A stretch of 64,000 nucleotides of DNA from Alphaproteobacteria bacterium (GCA_030433215.1 JAUIMC010000019.1:1-64000), one strand, 5' to 3'. Shown: positions 16,284-25,688, counted from the stretch's first letter. The notes: generated by a model not told the origin, from the sequence alone. Made by a program: numbers and translations.

Positions 16284-19106
16284 CTAGCCGGCGGCATGCG
16301 AGGCCACATTGATCGACGGGCGCCCGAGGACGATCTGCGCATAGGAGCGCGTCACTTCATCCGCGTAACCGCGCATCATCGGACGCACCTGATCGAATTT
16401 CTGAACGCCGGCGGCGCGCGCGATCAGGGAGCCGAAGCGGCGGCGCACCGGCGCACGCATGGGATCGCTCCAGCCCGCAAGCGCGCGCACAAGCTGCAGG
16501 CGCGCCCAGAAGGCCCGGGCGTTGGCGATCGCCTGCGCCGTTTCCTCGGACACAAGGCCGGAGCGCGCCATGGCTTCAAGGGCTTCGCCCGGCGCCTTTT
16601 CCTGCACGAAAGGATGGGCCGAGGCGTGTTTGTAAATCAGCGTCGAGATCACCAGCTCCACATCGGCGCGCCCGCCTTCGAGCCGGTCGATGTCCCAGTC
16701 GGACGAGGCTTTCTCGCGGCGCATGCGCTGGGCCCGCGCGCGGTCAAGATCGCGGAAGAGAATGTCGGCGCGCCGCGCCCCGGCGACAGCGCCGCGCAAA
16801 GCGTCGCGCGCGCATTCGGCGGACGCGTCGTCGCCCGCCACAACGCGCCCGCGGGCGAGCATGATCTGTTCGTGGGCCACGGCCTCGGACTGTACATACC
16901 CCTTGAAGGCCGCGACTTCCGGCGCAATCGGGCCGCCGACGCCGCCGGGACGGTGCGTCGCATCCGGCGTGATCGCGAAGACGCCCTCGCCGAGCGTGCC
17001 GAGCGCTTCAAGATAACGGTGAACGAACGCCTCGCCGGCGTCGCCGGTTTCGCCCGTGGAGATAAAGCCGAGATGCGTGGCCGCGCCCGGCAGATGCGGG
17101 CCGTCGGACTCGAAAAGATGCATGGCGATCTTGCCGGCGGCGGTTTTTTCCGCGCCGTTCGCTTCCTGACGCGTAATGTCAAAAACATTCGTCAGGGTGC
17201 GGACGTGGATCTCCTCGAACGCTTCAACCGCGGCGTCAAAACTCGTCGCGCCCGTGGCCGCGCCATAAGCGATCCGGGCCATCAGTTCCTTGCGCCACTG
17301 GGAAAGGTCGGCAAGCGCCGTCTTGCCTTTCGCCGGCGGCGGGGTGTGACGGCTCAGCCATTCCTTGCCGTTTTGCGGGGTTTCCGCACCCGTAGGCTCA
17401 AAGAACACTTCCGCGGCTTCTACAGACTGGACGAGCGGCTCCACAATAGGGCCGAACGAGCCGAACGCGTCCACAAGTCCGTCGCGCTGCGGCGCGTCTT
17501 CCCCGCCCACAAGCGAGAAGACATCGCGGTCCTTGCCGGCGACGCCGAGAAGCTGGTCGAACAGGCGCACCGCGTCGTTGGGATGCTGGGTCTCGCCGAA
17601 CGCCGTGAGAAGCCCCGGCGCGCAGGCCGAAAAGCGTCTTTCGCTGGACCAGGCTTCTGCGCGCTGGGCCCAGTTGTCGACGGCGGCGGAAAGGCTCGCG
17701 CCGTTCAGGAAGCCAAGATCTTCGAGCTTGTCCGCGTCGCCTTCCTCGGCATTGGCGGCGCTGCGGTAAAGGGCGATTTCCTCCTGCGGGCCCGTCGCGA
17801 GACGGCGCAGCGTGTTCGCCGCATCGGTGCGCGCGCCCTGAAGCGCCGCATCGAGATCCTTGTAGTCGCAAAAGCCGCAAAGCAGGGCAAGCGCGCGCTG
17901 TTCGTCCTCGCGCTCGACGCCAGAGACCGCCGCGCCCTTCATCATCTGAAGGCGCGACACGGTGATATGGGCGAGCTCGTCGCCGGAAACGAGACGCCGG
18001 GCGGCGTCTTTCGCAAGCGTGCGCGAGCGCGGCGCGGTGTCGAAAATCTCGCGCGCCGAAGCGGTGCGGAACACCGGACGCAGCCCGCCGATGGCGAGCC
18101 GGCAAAGACCCGCGACGCGGCGGAACGGCCCGCGCGGATCGTTGTCTGTCTGTTCGACGAAATTGCGCAGCGCCTCGACGGAAATGGGATTGTCCGTCCA
18201 CACCATTTGTTCGATGTCTTCAAGGAAGGCGCCGCCGGCGGCCCGGTCGCCCGCAACGATGCGCGCCGAGCCCAGCCACATTTTCAAGGCATCCGCCTGC
18301 GGTCCGTCCGCCGTCGTCTTGACGCGCGCGGCGCTATCCGCATAGCCGGCGCCGCCGACGCCGGAACCGAGCGGCGTTTTCAGCGCATAAAGCAGATATT
18401 CCCCGGGCTTGCCTTCAAAGGCCTCGCGGATCTCGGCGCCGATGCGCACGAAAATCCTGTCGGCGCCGCGGGCCGTCGGCCCGCCGAACGCCTTTTCGTC
18501 ATAAAGGACAATCATTTCGAGCGGCCCGTAAGGCGAAAGGTCTTCATGGGCGAAATCGCCGCCCGCAACCACAAAGACGCCTTTCAGGAAATTATCCTTG
18601 TCCTCGACCGTCAGTTCGCCGCGTTTCACCGCCGCGCGCACCAGCCAGCGAAGGGCGGTCTCGACCATGCGCTCGGCGAAATCGACGCGCGCCGCGGTCG
18701 CGTCCGAAACGTTCCACTGGCCGCTCATCTCCGCGATGGCGACGGCGACATCGACGCGGTTCTTCAACGGCGCCAGCGCCGCATGAAGCGCGTCCGGCCC
18801 GCCGACGCCGCGATCGAGCGCCGTCAGATCCCGCGCCGCCTCGGCGAGCACCGGCGAGGCGCCCTCGATGAGTGCGGTCGCGGCCGCATCGGGATGGGTC
18901 ATGCAAAGTTCTGCGAGACGGCGGGTCGCGCCGAAAACGCGCAGCATCAAAAGCCGGCGGTCGGGCTGATCGAGCGGCGCGCCCGGATCGCCGCCCATGG
19001 CCTCGGCCACCGCCCTGCGCCAGCGCTCAAGAGCCGCCGGGGCCCGCGCGGGATCGATCTTGTCGGCCGTGTTGCTGCATGCTGCTTGCGTCGTCGGCGC
19101 CGCCAT
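16284..19106 (-). CDS. GlnE-like protein with both nucleotidyltransferase sites degenerate
   Basis: The 940-residue protein has the length and overall layout of glutamine-synthetase adenylyltransferase/adenylyl-removing enzyme GlnE. Where GlnE has the G-S/T-D-x-D metal-binding motif, this protein reads 'EDLSPYGPLEMIVLYDE' (about 188-204), and the 'VDxRLRPxG' motif is replaced by 'LYALKTPLGSGVGGAGY' (239-255). The C-terminal half is likewise altered (about 655-690 and 705-725), while helical parts such as 'ARIVAGD', 'ARGRVVAGD' and 'RLEGGRADVELVISTL' are kept. The frame is intact. I infer a non-catalytic or repurposed GlnE paralogue. The ATG at 19106 follows GGGAAGG; the frame is open to 19181. 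Confidence 0.75.
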   Translation of the reverse strand: MAAPTTQAACSNTADKIDPARAPAALERWRRAVAEAMGGDPGAPLDQPDRRLLMLRVFGATRRLAELCMTHPDAAATALIEGASPVLAEAARDLTALDRGVGGPDALHAALAPLKNRVDVAVAIAEMSGQWNVSDATAARVDFAERMVETALRWLVRAAVKRGELTVEDKDNFLKGVFVVAGGDFAHEDLSPYGPLEMIVLYDEKAFGGPTARGADRIFVRIGAEIREAFEGKPGEYLLYALKTPLGSGVGGAGYADSAARVKTTADGPQADALKMWLGSARIVAGDRAAGGAFLEDIEQMVWTDNPISVEALRNFVEQTDNDPRGPFRRVAGLCRLAIGGLRPVFRTASAREIFDTAPRSRTLAKDAARRLVSGDELAHITVSRLQMMKGAAVSGVEREDEQRALALLCGFCDYKDLDAALQGARTDAANTLRRLATGPQEEIALYRSAANAEEGDADKLEDLGFLNGASLSAAVDNWAQRAEAWSSERRFSACAPGLLTAFGETQHPNDAVRLFDQLLGVAGKDRDVFSLVGGEDAPQRDGLVDAFGSFGPIVEPLVQSVEAAEVFFEPTGAETPQNGKEWLSRHTPPPAKGKTALADLSQWRKELMARIAYGAATGATSFDAAVEAFEEIHVRTLTNVFDITRQEANGAEKTAAGKIAMHLFESDGPHLPGAATHLGFISTGETGDAGEAFVHRYLEALGTLGEGVFAITPDATHRPGGVGGPIAPEVAAFKGYVQSEAVAHEQIMLARGRVVAGDDASAECARDALRGAVAGARRADILFRDLDRARAQRMRREKASSDWDIDRLEGGRADVELVISTLIYKHASAHPFVQEKAPGEALEAMARSGLVSEETAQAIANARAFWARLQLVRALAGWSDPMRAPVRRRFGSLIARAAGVQKFDQVRPMMRGYADEVTRSYAQIVLGRPSINVASHAAG

Positions 19107-19242
19107 AGCCTTCCCCGTCCCAGAAACTGATGGAAGGCAGATCATGCCAAGGCAGGGTGAATGCGACGTTAAACAATTCATGAGATTTAGACTTCCCGAT
19201 GAATGCTGATATGAACGCTGTCCTTAACCTTTCGGCCTTTTG

Positions 19243-20877
19243 ATGACGCGGAACGTCGCCCGCATTCTGATCGCCCTTCGCAAGCTGCGCCGTGCTCTGC
19301 AGCCCTTCGACGCCTTGCGCGTATGGGTCTGCGCGGTGCTGATCGGCGCCGCCGCCGCCTATGGGGTGATCGGCTTCCGCTACGCCATCGACGCCGTCTC
19401 CCAGCTCTCCTTCGGGGAGACGGAGGCAAGCATGCTGAGCGGCGCGGTTTCCTTGAGCCCCTGGCGGGCCTGGGCGGCGCCAGTGATCGGCGGGCTCGTC
19501 GTCTCGGCCATCCTCTATCTCGCCGACCGCTTCAAATGGCTCGCCGAAGGCCGGGCCCAGGGCGTCGCCGAAGTGATCGAGGCCCGGGCGGTCTCCGGCG
19601 GACATGTCTCGCTCAGGACCGGCATCGCCTCCGCCGCGGTCTCCATCGTCTCCCTCGGCGCGGGCGCCAGCGCCGGCCGCGAAGGCCCAGCCGTCCATCT
19701 CGGCGCAACCATTGCCTCGCGCATCAACCGGCGGCTCGGCTTCGACGCCAAACAGCGGCGCGCGCTGCTCGGCTGCGGCGCGGCGGCGGCGGTGTCGGCG
19801 AGCTTTAACGCGCCGATCGCCGGCGTTCTCTTTGCGCTCGAAGTCATTCTCGGCAATTACGCGCTGTCGGTCTTCGGGCCCATCGCAGCGGCCAGCGTTT
19901 CCGCCGCCATCATCACGCGCATCCATCTCGGCGACTTTCCGGCTTTCGCGCCGCCGGAATACGGCGCCGTCGCCACCGTCGACGTGCCGCTCGCTGCGCT
20001 GCTTGGGATTTTCTGCGGCCTTGTCGCTTCCGGATTCCTTCTGTTTACGGAGAAACTCACCGTAGAGCTGCGCGAAATCGCCCAGCGCCGTCACATTTCC
20101 TATTTGCTGCTGCCGCCGCTTGGCGGCGTCATTGTCGGCTTTATCGGGATTTTCTATCCGGAAGTCTTCGGGGTCGGGTATGAAGCGGTGACGAAAGCGC
20201 TGAACGGCGAATATGCGCTGCACATGCTGGTCATCCTCGTCCTGATGAAAGGCGCGGCGACAGCGGTCACGCTCTCCTGCCGGTTCGGCGGCGGGGTGTT
20301 TTCGCCAGGGCTCGTCATCGGCGCCTTTGCGGGGGCCGCGTTCGGCGCCGGGCTTGCCCAGCTCTTCCCAGGCATGACCGCCAATCCGATCTATTACGCC
20401 ATGATCGGCATGGGCGCGGTCTCGGGCGCCATTCTCGGCGCGCCGATTTCCACAACGCTCATCGTCTTCGAGCTGACCGGGGAATACGGCATCACCATCT
20501 CGCTGATGGTCGCCGTCGCCATCGCTACGCTGATCACGCAATGGCTCTGTGGAAAATCGTTTTTCCACTGGCAGCTTTCGCGCCGCGGCTACGATCTTTC
20601 CGAAGGCCCGCAAGGCATTATTTTAAAAACCATCCGTGTGCGGGAAGTGATGGAGAAAATGCCGCCGGGCTCGCCGCTCCCGGAGAACGCGGAACGGCTT
20701 GAAACGCGCCAGTCGCTCGGCGACGCCCTCGCGAAACTCAATGAAGCCGAAGAACACGGCCTGCCCGTAGTCGACGCCGACGATCGCGACCAGATCGTCG
20801 GGTATCTCTCGCGCGTCAAAGCGCTCGCCGCCTATAACCGCGCGCTCATTGAAGACAATATCGAGCACCACACCTGA
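19243..20877 (+). CDS. ClC-family chloride channel or H+/Cl- antiporter with a CBS domain
   Basis: The 544-residue protein has about ten hydrophobic helices. The selectivity region 'GAGASAGREGPAVHLGA' contains the gating glutamate Glu147 (Glu148 in E. coli ClcA), and 'RFGGGVFSPGLVIGA' matches the second conserved loop. A C-terminal cytoplasmic stretch ('VREVMEKMPPG' to 'LSRVKALAAYN', about 462-530) resembles a CBS domain, which may bind adenine nucleotides. The ATG at 19243 follows an in-frame TTG. It is divergent from the glnE-like gene across 136 bp. Channel versus antiporter cannot be decided from the sequence. Confidence 0.93.
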   Translation: MTRNVARILIALRKLRRALQPFDALRVWVCAVLIGAAAAYGVIGFRYAIDAVSQLSFGETEASMLSGAVSLSPWRAWAAPVIGGLVVSAILYLADRFKWLAEGRAQGVAEVIEARAVSGGHVSLRTGIASAAVSIVSLGAGASAGREGPAVHLGATIASRINRRLGFDAKQRRALLGCGAAAAVSASFNAPIAGVLFALEVILGNYALSVFGPIAAASVSAAIITRIHLGDFPAFAPPEYGAVATVDVPLAALLGIFCGLVASGFLLFTEKLTVELREIAQRRHISYLLLPPLGGVIVGFIGIFYPEVFGVGYEAVTKALNGEYALHMLVILVLMKGAATAVTLSCRFGGGVFSPGLVIGAFAGAAFGAGLAQLFPGMTANPIYYAMIGMGAVSGAILGAPISTTLIVFELTGEYGITISLMVAVAIATLITQWLCGKSFFHWQLSRRGYDLSEGPQGIILKTIRVREVMEKMPPGSPLPENAERLETRQSLGDALAKLNEAEEHGLPVVDADDRDQIVGYLSRVKALAAYNRALIEDNIEHHT

Positions 20878-20881
20878 CGCG

Positions 20882-21601
20882 TCAGTAGCGCGCGAACGCC
20901 ATCGCCGCGAACAAACGCAACCGCTTGCGCGCCGGGAACGCCTTGCCGCCGGATTTGAGATAGGCCGGCGTCAAGGACAGATGCAAAAGAGCCGGCGACA
21001 CACCGGACGGCGCACGCGATAAGGCCTGCGCATTTTCCTTGTAGAGCGCGCCCGCACGTTTGCGCGCCGCCTCTGCGAGATTGGGCGCGAGGGCGCGCCC
21101 CTCTCGCGCCAGCGCAAACGCCGTCCCGGCCTGCGCCGCAGCGCCCGCAAGGCTTTCATCCCCGCCCGCCAGTTTCACAGCCAGGGCGTCGAACCCGCCT
21201 TCCGCCGCCTTGAGCCAGTCTTGGAGTTCTCCTGGCGATGAGAACGCCTCGCCGTAAAGCGGACGCGCCGCCGCATCGATCAGCGCTTCGATATCGCCAG
21301 CATAGGCCGGCGCGGCCAGCCCCGACCCGGCGATGGCCTCCACTACAGGATGAGCCCGGGGCGTTTTTCCCTGCCTGATCTCTTCTATGGCCTCGCGCCA
21401 CCATTGCAGGCGGATCTCGCCAAGCGGCGGCTCGCTCACCGCGCCCGGGATGCGGCGCAACTCAATCTGAAACGCGCAGAGCGCCGTCAGCGACAGGCGC
21501 AATGACTGCGCGGCATATTGTAACGCAAGCCAGCGATCCTCATCGCTGCGGCGAGCGAGATCGGAACAATAGCCTTGAGATTGTGTTGGCGGAATGGTCA
21601 T
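20882..21601 (-). CDS. Squalene/phytoene synthase-family protein, possibly NDUFAF6-like
   Basis: The 239-residue protein belongs to the trans-isoprenyl diphosphate synthase HH superfamily: 'LALQYAAQSLRLSLTALCAF', 'LGEIRLQWWREAIEEI' and 'PVVEAIAGSGL' fit. The aspartate-rich DxxxD pairs that bind prenyl diphosphates are not visible, so catalysis is doubtful. Related alphaproteobacterial genes are often found near secDF and resemble mitochondrial NDUFAF6, a complex I assembly factor. Here sodB separates it from secF. I infer an assembly or scaffolding role rather than squalene synthesis. Start chosen at 21601; the frame extends to 21625. Confidence 0.72.
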   Translation of the reverse strand: MTIPPTQSQGYCSDLARRSDEDRWLALQYAAQSLRLSLTALCAFQIELRRIPGAVSEPPLGEIRLQWWREAIEEIRQGKTPRAHPVVEAIAGSGLAAPAYAGDIEALIDAAARPLYGEAFSSPGELQDWLKAAEGGFDALAVKLAGGDESLAGAAAQAGTAFALAREGRALAPNLAEAARKRAGALYKENAQALSRAPSGVSPALLHLSLTPAYLKSGGKAFPARKRLRLFAAMAFARY

Positions 21602-21755
21602 AGAGGCGTGTGATACCAGAAACATCCGTCAAGTCGAAAGCTGACGGCGCTGCCTGCAAAATCGTGGGACATATCCCGCCGAAAAGTTTGTCCGCAAGAC
21701 TTGCCGAGTTTCAATCGGCGCTTATTTTGAACCCGAGGCAAGAAGAGGCGTATTA

Positions 21756-22355
21756 ATGGCTATCGAACTACCTGACCTACCATACAGCAAGAGCGCGCTG
21801 TCGCCGCATATCTCGGAAGACACGCTCAACTTTCACCATGACAAGCACCATGCGGCTTATGTCGACAAGACCAACGCTGCGATCAAGGGAACCGAACTTG
21901 ACGACGTCTCAATCGAGGAGATCGTCAAAGCAGCGGCCAAGAAAGGCGATCAGGGTCTTTTCAACAACGCTGCACAGACATGGAATCATACGTTCTACTG
22001 GAAATCCATGAGCCCAAAAGGCGGCGGCAAGCCCACAGGCGACATCGCAAAAGCGATTGACGAAGCTTTCGGCGGGTATGACGGCTTTAAAGACGCCTTC
22101 GCCGACGCCGGCGCCACGCAGTTCGGCTCCGGCTGGGCCTGGCTCGTCGCGAAAGGCGGCAAGCTGGAAGTCAGGAAAACCCTGAACGCCGAAACGCCGC
22201 TGACCGAGGCTGGCGTCACCCCGCTCCTCACGATGGATGTCTGGGAACACGCCTATTATCTCGACTATCAGAACAAGCGGCCGGATTATATCGCGACCTT
22301 CCTCGACAAGCTCGTCAACTGGGACTTCGCGAATGAGAACCTCTCGAAGGCTTAA
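21756..22355 (+). CDS. sodB: Superoxide dismutase, iron type
   Basis: The 199-residue enzyme disproportionates superoxide. The metal ligands are His27, His78, Asp161 and His165 ('DVWEHAYYLDY'). Gln74 in 'NNAAQTWNHTFYW' is the residue typical of Fe-type enzymes, whereas Mn-type enzymes place the glutamine elsewhere. No signal peptide is seen, so the enzyme is cytoplasmic. It is a single gene, preceded by a 154-bp gap and followed by a strong hairpin terminator. Confidence 0.96.
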   Translation: MAIELPDLPYSKSALSPHISEDTLNFHHDKHHAAYVDKTNAAIKGTELDDVSIEEIVKAAAKKGDQGLFNNAAQTWNHTFYWKSMSPKGGGKPTGDIAKAIDEAFGGYDGFKDAFADAGATQFGSGWAWLVAKGGKLEVRKTLNAETPLTEAGVTPLLTMDVWEHAYYLDYQNKRPDYIATFLDKLVNWDFANENLSKA

Positions 22356-22375
22356 AAACCAGAGCAGACTCAATT

Positions 22376-22408
22376 GAAAAAGCCGCCGGTTTTCCGGCGG
22401 CTTTTTTT
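22376..22408. terminator. Bidirectional intrinsic terminator between sodB and secF
   Basis: The stem AGCCGCCGG (22381-22389) pairs perfectly with CCGGCGGCT (22394-22402) around a TTTT loop. A T-run follows on the plus strand and an A-run precedes it, so it can serve both convergent genes. Confidence 0.9.
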
Positions 22409-22429
22409 GTCCGTGTGATACAAGCCGGC

Positions 22430-23392
22430 TTACGCCCCGGCGGGAACGGCTTTCGACCAGTCGCGCTTCACATCCGTCGCCAAGAGGAATGGCGAGGCGA
22501 CAAAGACCGACGAATAAGTGCCGATGATGACGCCCCAGATCATGGCGAGGGTGAAACCGCGCAGGACTTCCCCGCCGAAGACGGCCAGCGCGGCGAGCGC
22601 CAGCATGGTCGTGCCGGATGTCATGATGGTGCGGCTCAGCGTGTCGTTGATCGACAGATCGATCAGATCAGCCAGGGGCTTTTGCTTGAACTTGCGCAGG
22701 TTCTCCCGAACGCGGTCGTAAACGACCACCGTGTCATTCATGGAGTAACCGACAATGGTCAGGATCGCGGCGATGATCGCAAGATTGAACTCGAGCCGCG
22801 TCACCGCAAAGACGCCGAGCGTGATGATAACATCATGAACGAGCGCGATTATTGCGCCAATGGAAAACTGCCACTCGAAGCGCAGCCAGATATAGATCAG
22901 CATCATGCCGATAGCGAGCGCCACCGCGAGCGCACCTTTTTGAATCAGTTCGCCGGAAACGGTCGGCCCGACAACATCAATCTTGCGGAACTCGACGCCG
23001 TCGCCCAGCAATTCGCGCATGGCGTCCTGCACGGCCGCAGAAGCCTGTTGCTGCGCTGTCTCGTCATTGCCTTCATCGCTTTCAGCCGCTTCCTGCTGCG
23101 AGATGCGGATAAGAACGGCTTCATCGGATCCGGCGAAATCCTGAATCCTTTGAACATCGGGACTGCCAAGTCCCAGATCGGAAACGGCCGAGCGCACGGC
23201 GCCAAGATCGATCGGTTCGTCATCGGCGACCTCGATGGTGACGCCGCCGCGAAAATCGACGCCGAAATTGAGGCCCAGCGTGAACAGCGCGCCCAGCGAG
23301 GCAACCACCAGCAACGCCGAAAAAGCGAGCGCCGCGAAACGCATGCGCGTGAAACCGATATGAGTCTGGTCCGGGACTAATTTGAGCAGCAT
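22430..23392 (-). CDS. secF: Protein translocase subunit SecF
   Basis: The 320-residue membrane protein, with SecD, uses the proton gradient to help Sec-exported proteins leave the membrane. It has one N-terminal and about five C-terminal membrane segments separated by a periplasmic domain. Hallmark sequences are 'NFGVDFRGGVTIEV', 'VVGPTVSGELIQKGALAVAL' and 'IVGYSMNDTVVVYDRVRENL'. It starts 11 bp after the secD stop, so the two are co-transcribed. Length and order are normal for alphaproteobacteria. Confidence 0.96.
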   Translation of the reverse strand: MLLKLVPDQTHIGFTRMRFAALAFSALLVVASLGALFTLGLNFGVDFRGGVTIEVADDEPIDLGAVRSAVSDLGLGSPDVQRIQDFAGSDEAVLIRISQQEAAESDEGNDETAQQQASAAVQDAMRELLGDGVEFRKIDVVGPTVSGELIQKGALAVALAIGMMLIYIWLRFEWQFSIGAIIALVHDVIITLGVFAVTRLEFNLAIIAAILTIVGYSMNDTVVVYDRVRENLRKFKQKPLADLIDLSINDTLSRTIMTSGTTMLALAALAVFGGEVLRGFTLAMIWGVIIGTYSSVFVASPFLLATDVKRDWSKAVPAGA

Positions 23393-23403
23393 CGGTTCGC
23401 CCT

Positions 23404-25038
23404 TCAGAGTTTCAGTTCTTTCGGCCGCTTCGCCAGGAGATAAGATCCTGCGAAAAGCCGCGTCAGCACGTAAGCGGTGAAGACGGAGGTGACGACGCCA
23501 ACGGCCAGCGTAATCGCAAAGCCGCGCACCGGCCCGGCGCCCAGCTGGAACATGATCAGCGCCGCAAGGAAAGTGGTGATGTTGGCGTCGATGATCGCCG
23601 AGCGCGCCTTGTCGTAACCAACCTCCGCCGCCTTGATCGGCGACTTGCCCGCGAGCATTTCCTCGCGAATGCGCTCGAAAATAAGAACGTTGGCGTCAAC
23701 CGCCATGCCGATCGTCAGAACGATGCCGGCGATGCCCGGCAAGGTGAGCGTCGAGCCCATGAGCGACAACAGACCCGCGATCAGAATGACGTTCGCGATA
23801 AGCGCGATGTCGGCGTAAACGCCGAAGCGGCCATAGCTAATGATCATGTAGAGGATCACCGCCACGAAACCGATAATCAGCGCTTTGGCGCCGGCTTCGA
23901 CCGAATCCTGGCCGAGCTGGGCGCCGACCGAACGCTGTTCGATGGTTTCAAGTTCGGCGGGCAACGCGCCGGAGCGAATCAGCAAGGCGGTCTCCGCTGC
24001 TTCCTGCGCGGTAAAATCGCCCGTGATGCGGCCCGACCCGTTCGGGATCGCCGACTGGATCGTCGGCGCCGAGATGATTTCATTATCGAGCACGATGGCG
24101 AACATGGAGCCGATATTTTCAGTCGTGTAATCGCGGAAGCGACGCGCGCCGCGATTGTCGAACTGGAAATTGATCTGAAAGCCGCCGCCATCCGCATTCG
24201 GCGTCGCCGACGCGGTGTTCACCATGTCGCCGGTGATCTGGGGGTCCTCGACCAGCACAAGACCCGGCCCGCTGGTCCCCGCCAGCGCGGCGAAGGGAAC
24301 GAGCATGCGGCCCGGCGGCACAAGTCCAGCCGCGGCGTCGGCAATGCTGATCGACTGATCGACTTCATGAAAGCTCAGCTGACCGGTGCGGTTGATGAGC
24401 TCTTTCAAAGCTTCGGGATCGTTATCGCCCGGCACCTGCACAACGATGCGATCAAGGCCTTGGGGCGCGATCAGCACTTCCTTGTTGCCGGCCGGATCGA
24501 TCCGGCGCCGGACGACTTCAATGGAATCGCGCACCGCTTCATTCGCATAAAAGCGCTGCGCTTCCTCCGTCATGGCGACTTCGATGCGCGGACCGTCGAC
24601 CGTCACCGTGTAGCCGCGCAAACCGAGGCCCAACGCGCCGCCGACCCCGCCACGGGTCAGCTCGCGAACCCGCTCTTCCGCCGCCTCGGCTTCGGAGGGA
24701 TCGGCGATGAGCAAGGAGATCGCGCCGGCTTCCTCATTATAGGACAGGCTTTCGATCGAGATCCGCTCGCGGTTCGCCGCGCTGCTCGGACGCATTTCCC
24801 GCCGGATGTCGCCCATCATCGCGCGCATCCGGTCGTCGATCACCTTTTGCGTGTCGACGCTGAGGAGAAGGTGCGAGCCGCCCTGGAGGTCGAGACCAAG
24901 ATTGATCGTCCCCTTGGGCATGAAACCCGGCAGGCTCTCGCGCGCTTGCTCGGAAAGCAGGTTGGGCGCCGCAAAGAGCGCTCCGAGCAGAACCAAGAGA
25001 GCGACGCCGGCGGTTTGGAATTTTGAAAACTGAAGCAT
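23404..25038 (-). CDS. secD: Protein translocase subunit SecD
   Basis: The 544-residue partner of SecF begins with a membrane segment, followed by a large periplasmic part and six membrane helices. Diagnostic motifs are 'LGLDLQGGSHLLLSVD' (about 48-63), 'RGYTVTVDGPRIEV', and in the membrane region 'LPGIAGIVLTIGMAVDANVLIFERIREEM'-type sequence, where the conserved Asp and Arg support proton coupling. It lies 39 bp downstream of yajC and 11 bp upstream of secF. Confidence 0.96.
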   Translation of the reverse strand: MLQFSKFQTAGVALLVLLGALFAAPNLLSEQARESLPGFMPKGTINLGLDLQGGSHLLLSVDTQKVIDDRMRAMMGDIRREMRPSSAANRERISIESLSYNEEAGAISLLIADPSEAEAAEERVRELTRGGVGGALGLGLRGYTVTVDGPRIEVAMTEEAQRFYANEAVRDSIEVVRRRIDPAGNKEVLIAPQGLDRIVVQVPGDNDPEALKELINRTGQLSFHEVDQSISIADAAAGLVPPGRMLVPFAALAGTSGPGLVLVEDPQITGDMVNTASATPNADGGGFQINFQFDNRGARRFRDYTTENIGSMFAIVLDNEIISAPTIQSAIPNGSGRITGDFTAQEAAETALLIRSGALPAELETIEQRSVGAQLGQDSVEAGAKALIIGFVAVILYMIISYGRFGVYADIALIANVILIAGLLSLMGSTLTLPGIAGIVLTIGMAVDANVLIFERIREEMLAGKSPIKAAEVGYDKARSAIIDANITTFLAALIMFQLGAGPVRGFAITLAVGVVTSVFTAYVLTRLFAGSYLLAKRPKELKL

Positions 25039-25077
25039 GGGATCAGCCCGGAAGCTGCGCGCGGCGCGCGCCGGTTT

Positions 25078-25419
25078 TTATTTTTTATCCTGATCGTTGG
25101 CGGGCGGCTGCGGCTTGGTGCGCACGTCGGAGAGCGTCGACTTCACGACCTTCACGGTCACATTGTCCGCGAGCTCGACCATAACCTCCTCGCCTTCGAG
25201 GACCTTGGTGACCTTGCCGACGATGCCGCCGGCGGTCACCACGACGTCGCCGCGGCGGACATTGGAGACCATTTCCTGGTGCTTCTTGCGCGCATTCATC
25301 TGCGGCCGGATGAGCAGGAAATAAAAGATCACGAACATCAAGACGAGCGGCACGAACTGCATCAGCGGGTTCGGCGCGGCGGCGTCGGCGGCCTGCGCGT
25401 AAGCGGGCGAAAAGAACAT
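25078..25419 (-). CDS. yajC: Preprotein translocase accessory subunit YajC
   Basis: The 113-residue protein has one membrane helix ('QFVPLVLMFVIFYFLLI', about 24-40), followed by the YajC signature 'RPQMNARKKHQEMVSNV' and 'GDVVVTAGGIVGKVTKV'. It associates with SecDF in the inner membrane. The ATG at 25419 follows GGGAG at a good distance; the open frame to 25500 has no homology. It is the first gene of yajC-secD-secF. Confidence 0.94.
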   Translation of the reverse strand: MFFSPAYAQAADAAAPNPLMQFVPLVLMFVIFYFLLIRPQMNARKKHQEMVSNVRRGDVVVTAGGIVGKVTKVLEGEEVMVELADNVTVKVVKSTLSDVRTKPQPPANDQDKK

Positions 25420-25564
25420 CGGCAGAAAACTCCCTCGGGAAGCGAAAGGCCGGAATGCGAGGGAGATGAGCCGCTTAGCCCGCCCCGCCCATACGGCCAA
25501 GTCCGCGGGATATATAGCGATCCACCCTCCGGTTGCAATGCGCCCGTCTCACGATGAGATTGTG

Positions 25565-25622
25565 AGTGAGCGCTTACTTGACAAGACATCAGAGCCGGCC
25601 TATATGTGAGTGAACGCTCACT
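25565..25622 (+). promoter_or_regulatory. TetR-type operators flanking a strong sigma-70-like promoter
   Basis: A TTGACA (25578-25583), 17 bp and TATATG (25601-25606) form a near-consensus promoter pointing to the TetR gene. Two similar palindromes overlap its ends: AGTGAGCGCTTACT (25565-25578) and AGTGAACGCTCACT (25609-25622). Their centres are 44 bp apart. Both resemble typical TetR-family operators, so the regulator probably represses its own operon. Confidence 0.75.
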
Positions 25623-25688
25623 ATTGTGTATTTTCAGCCTGCCGAAGAGACGCGGCAGGCAAGACGCCACACAACGCAGGAGAGACCC

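Noticed and set aside
15966-19130. A 1,054-codon open frame on the plus strand
   Set aside because: It runs antisense to the GlnE-like gene and through repeat copy A; its composition (Arg/Gly/Ala-rich, no motifs) is that of a GC-rich shadow frame.
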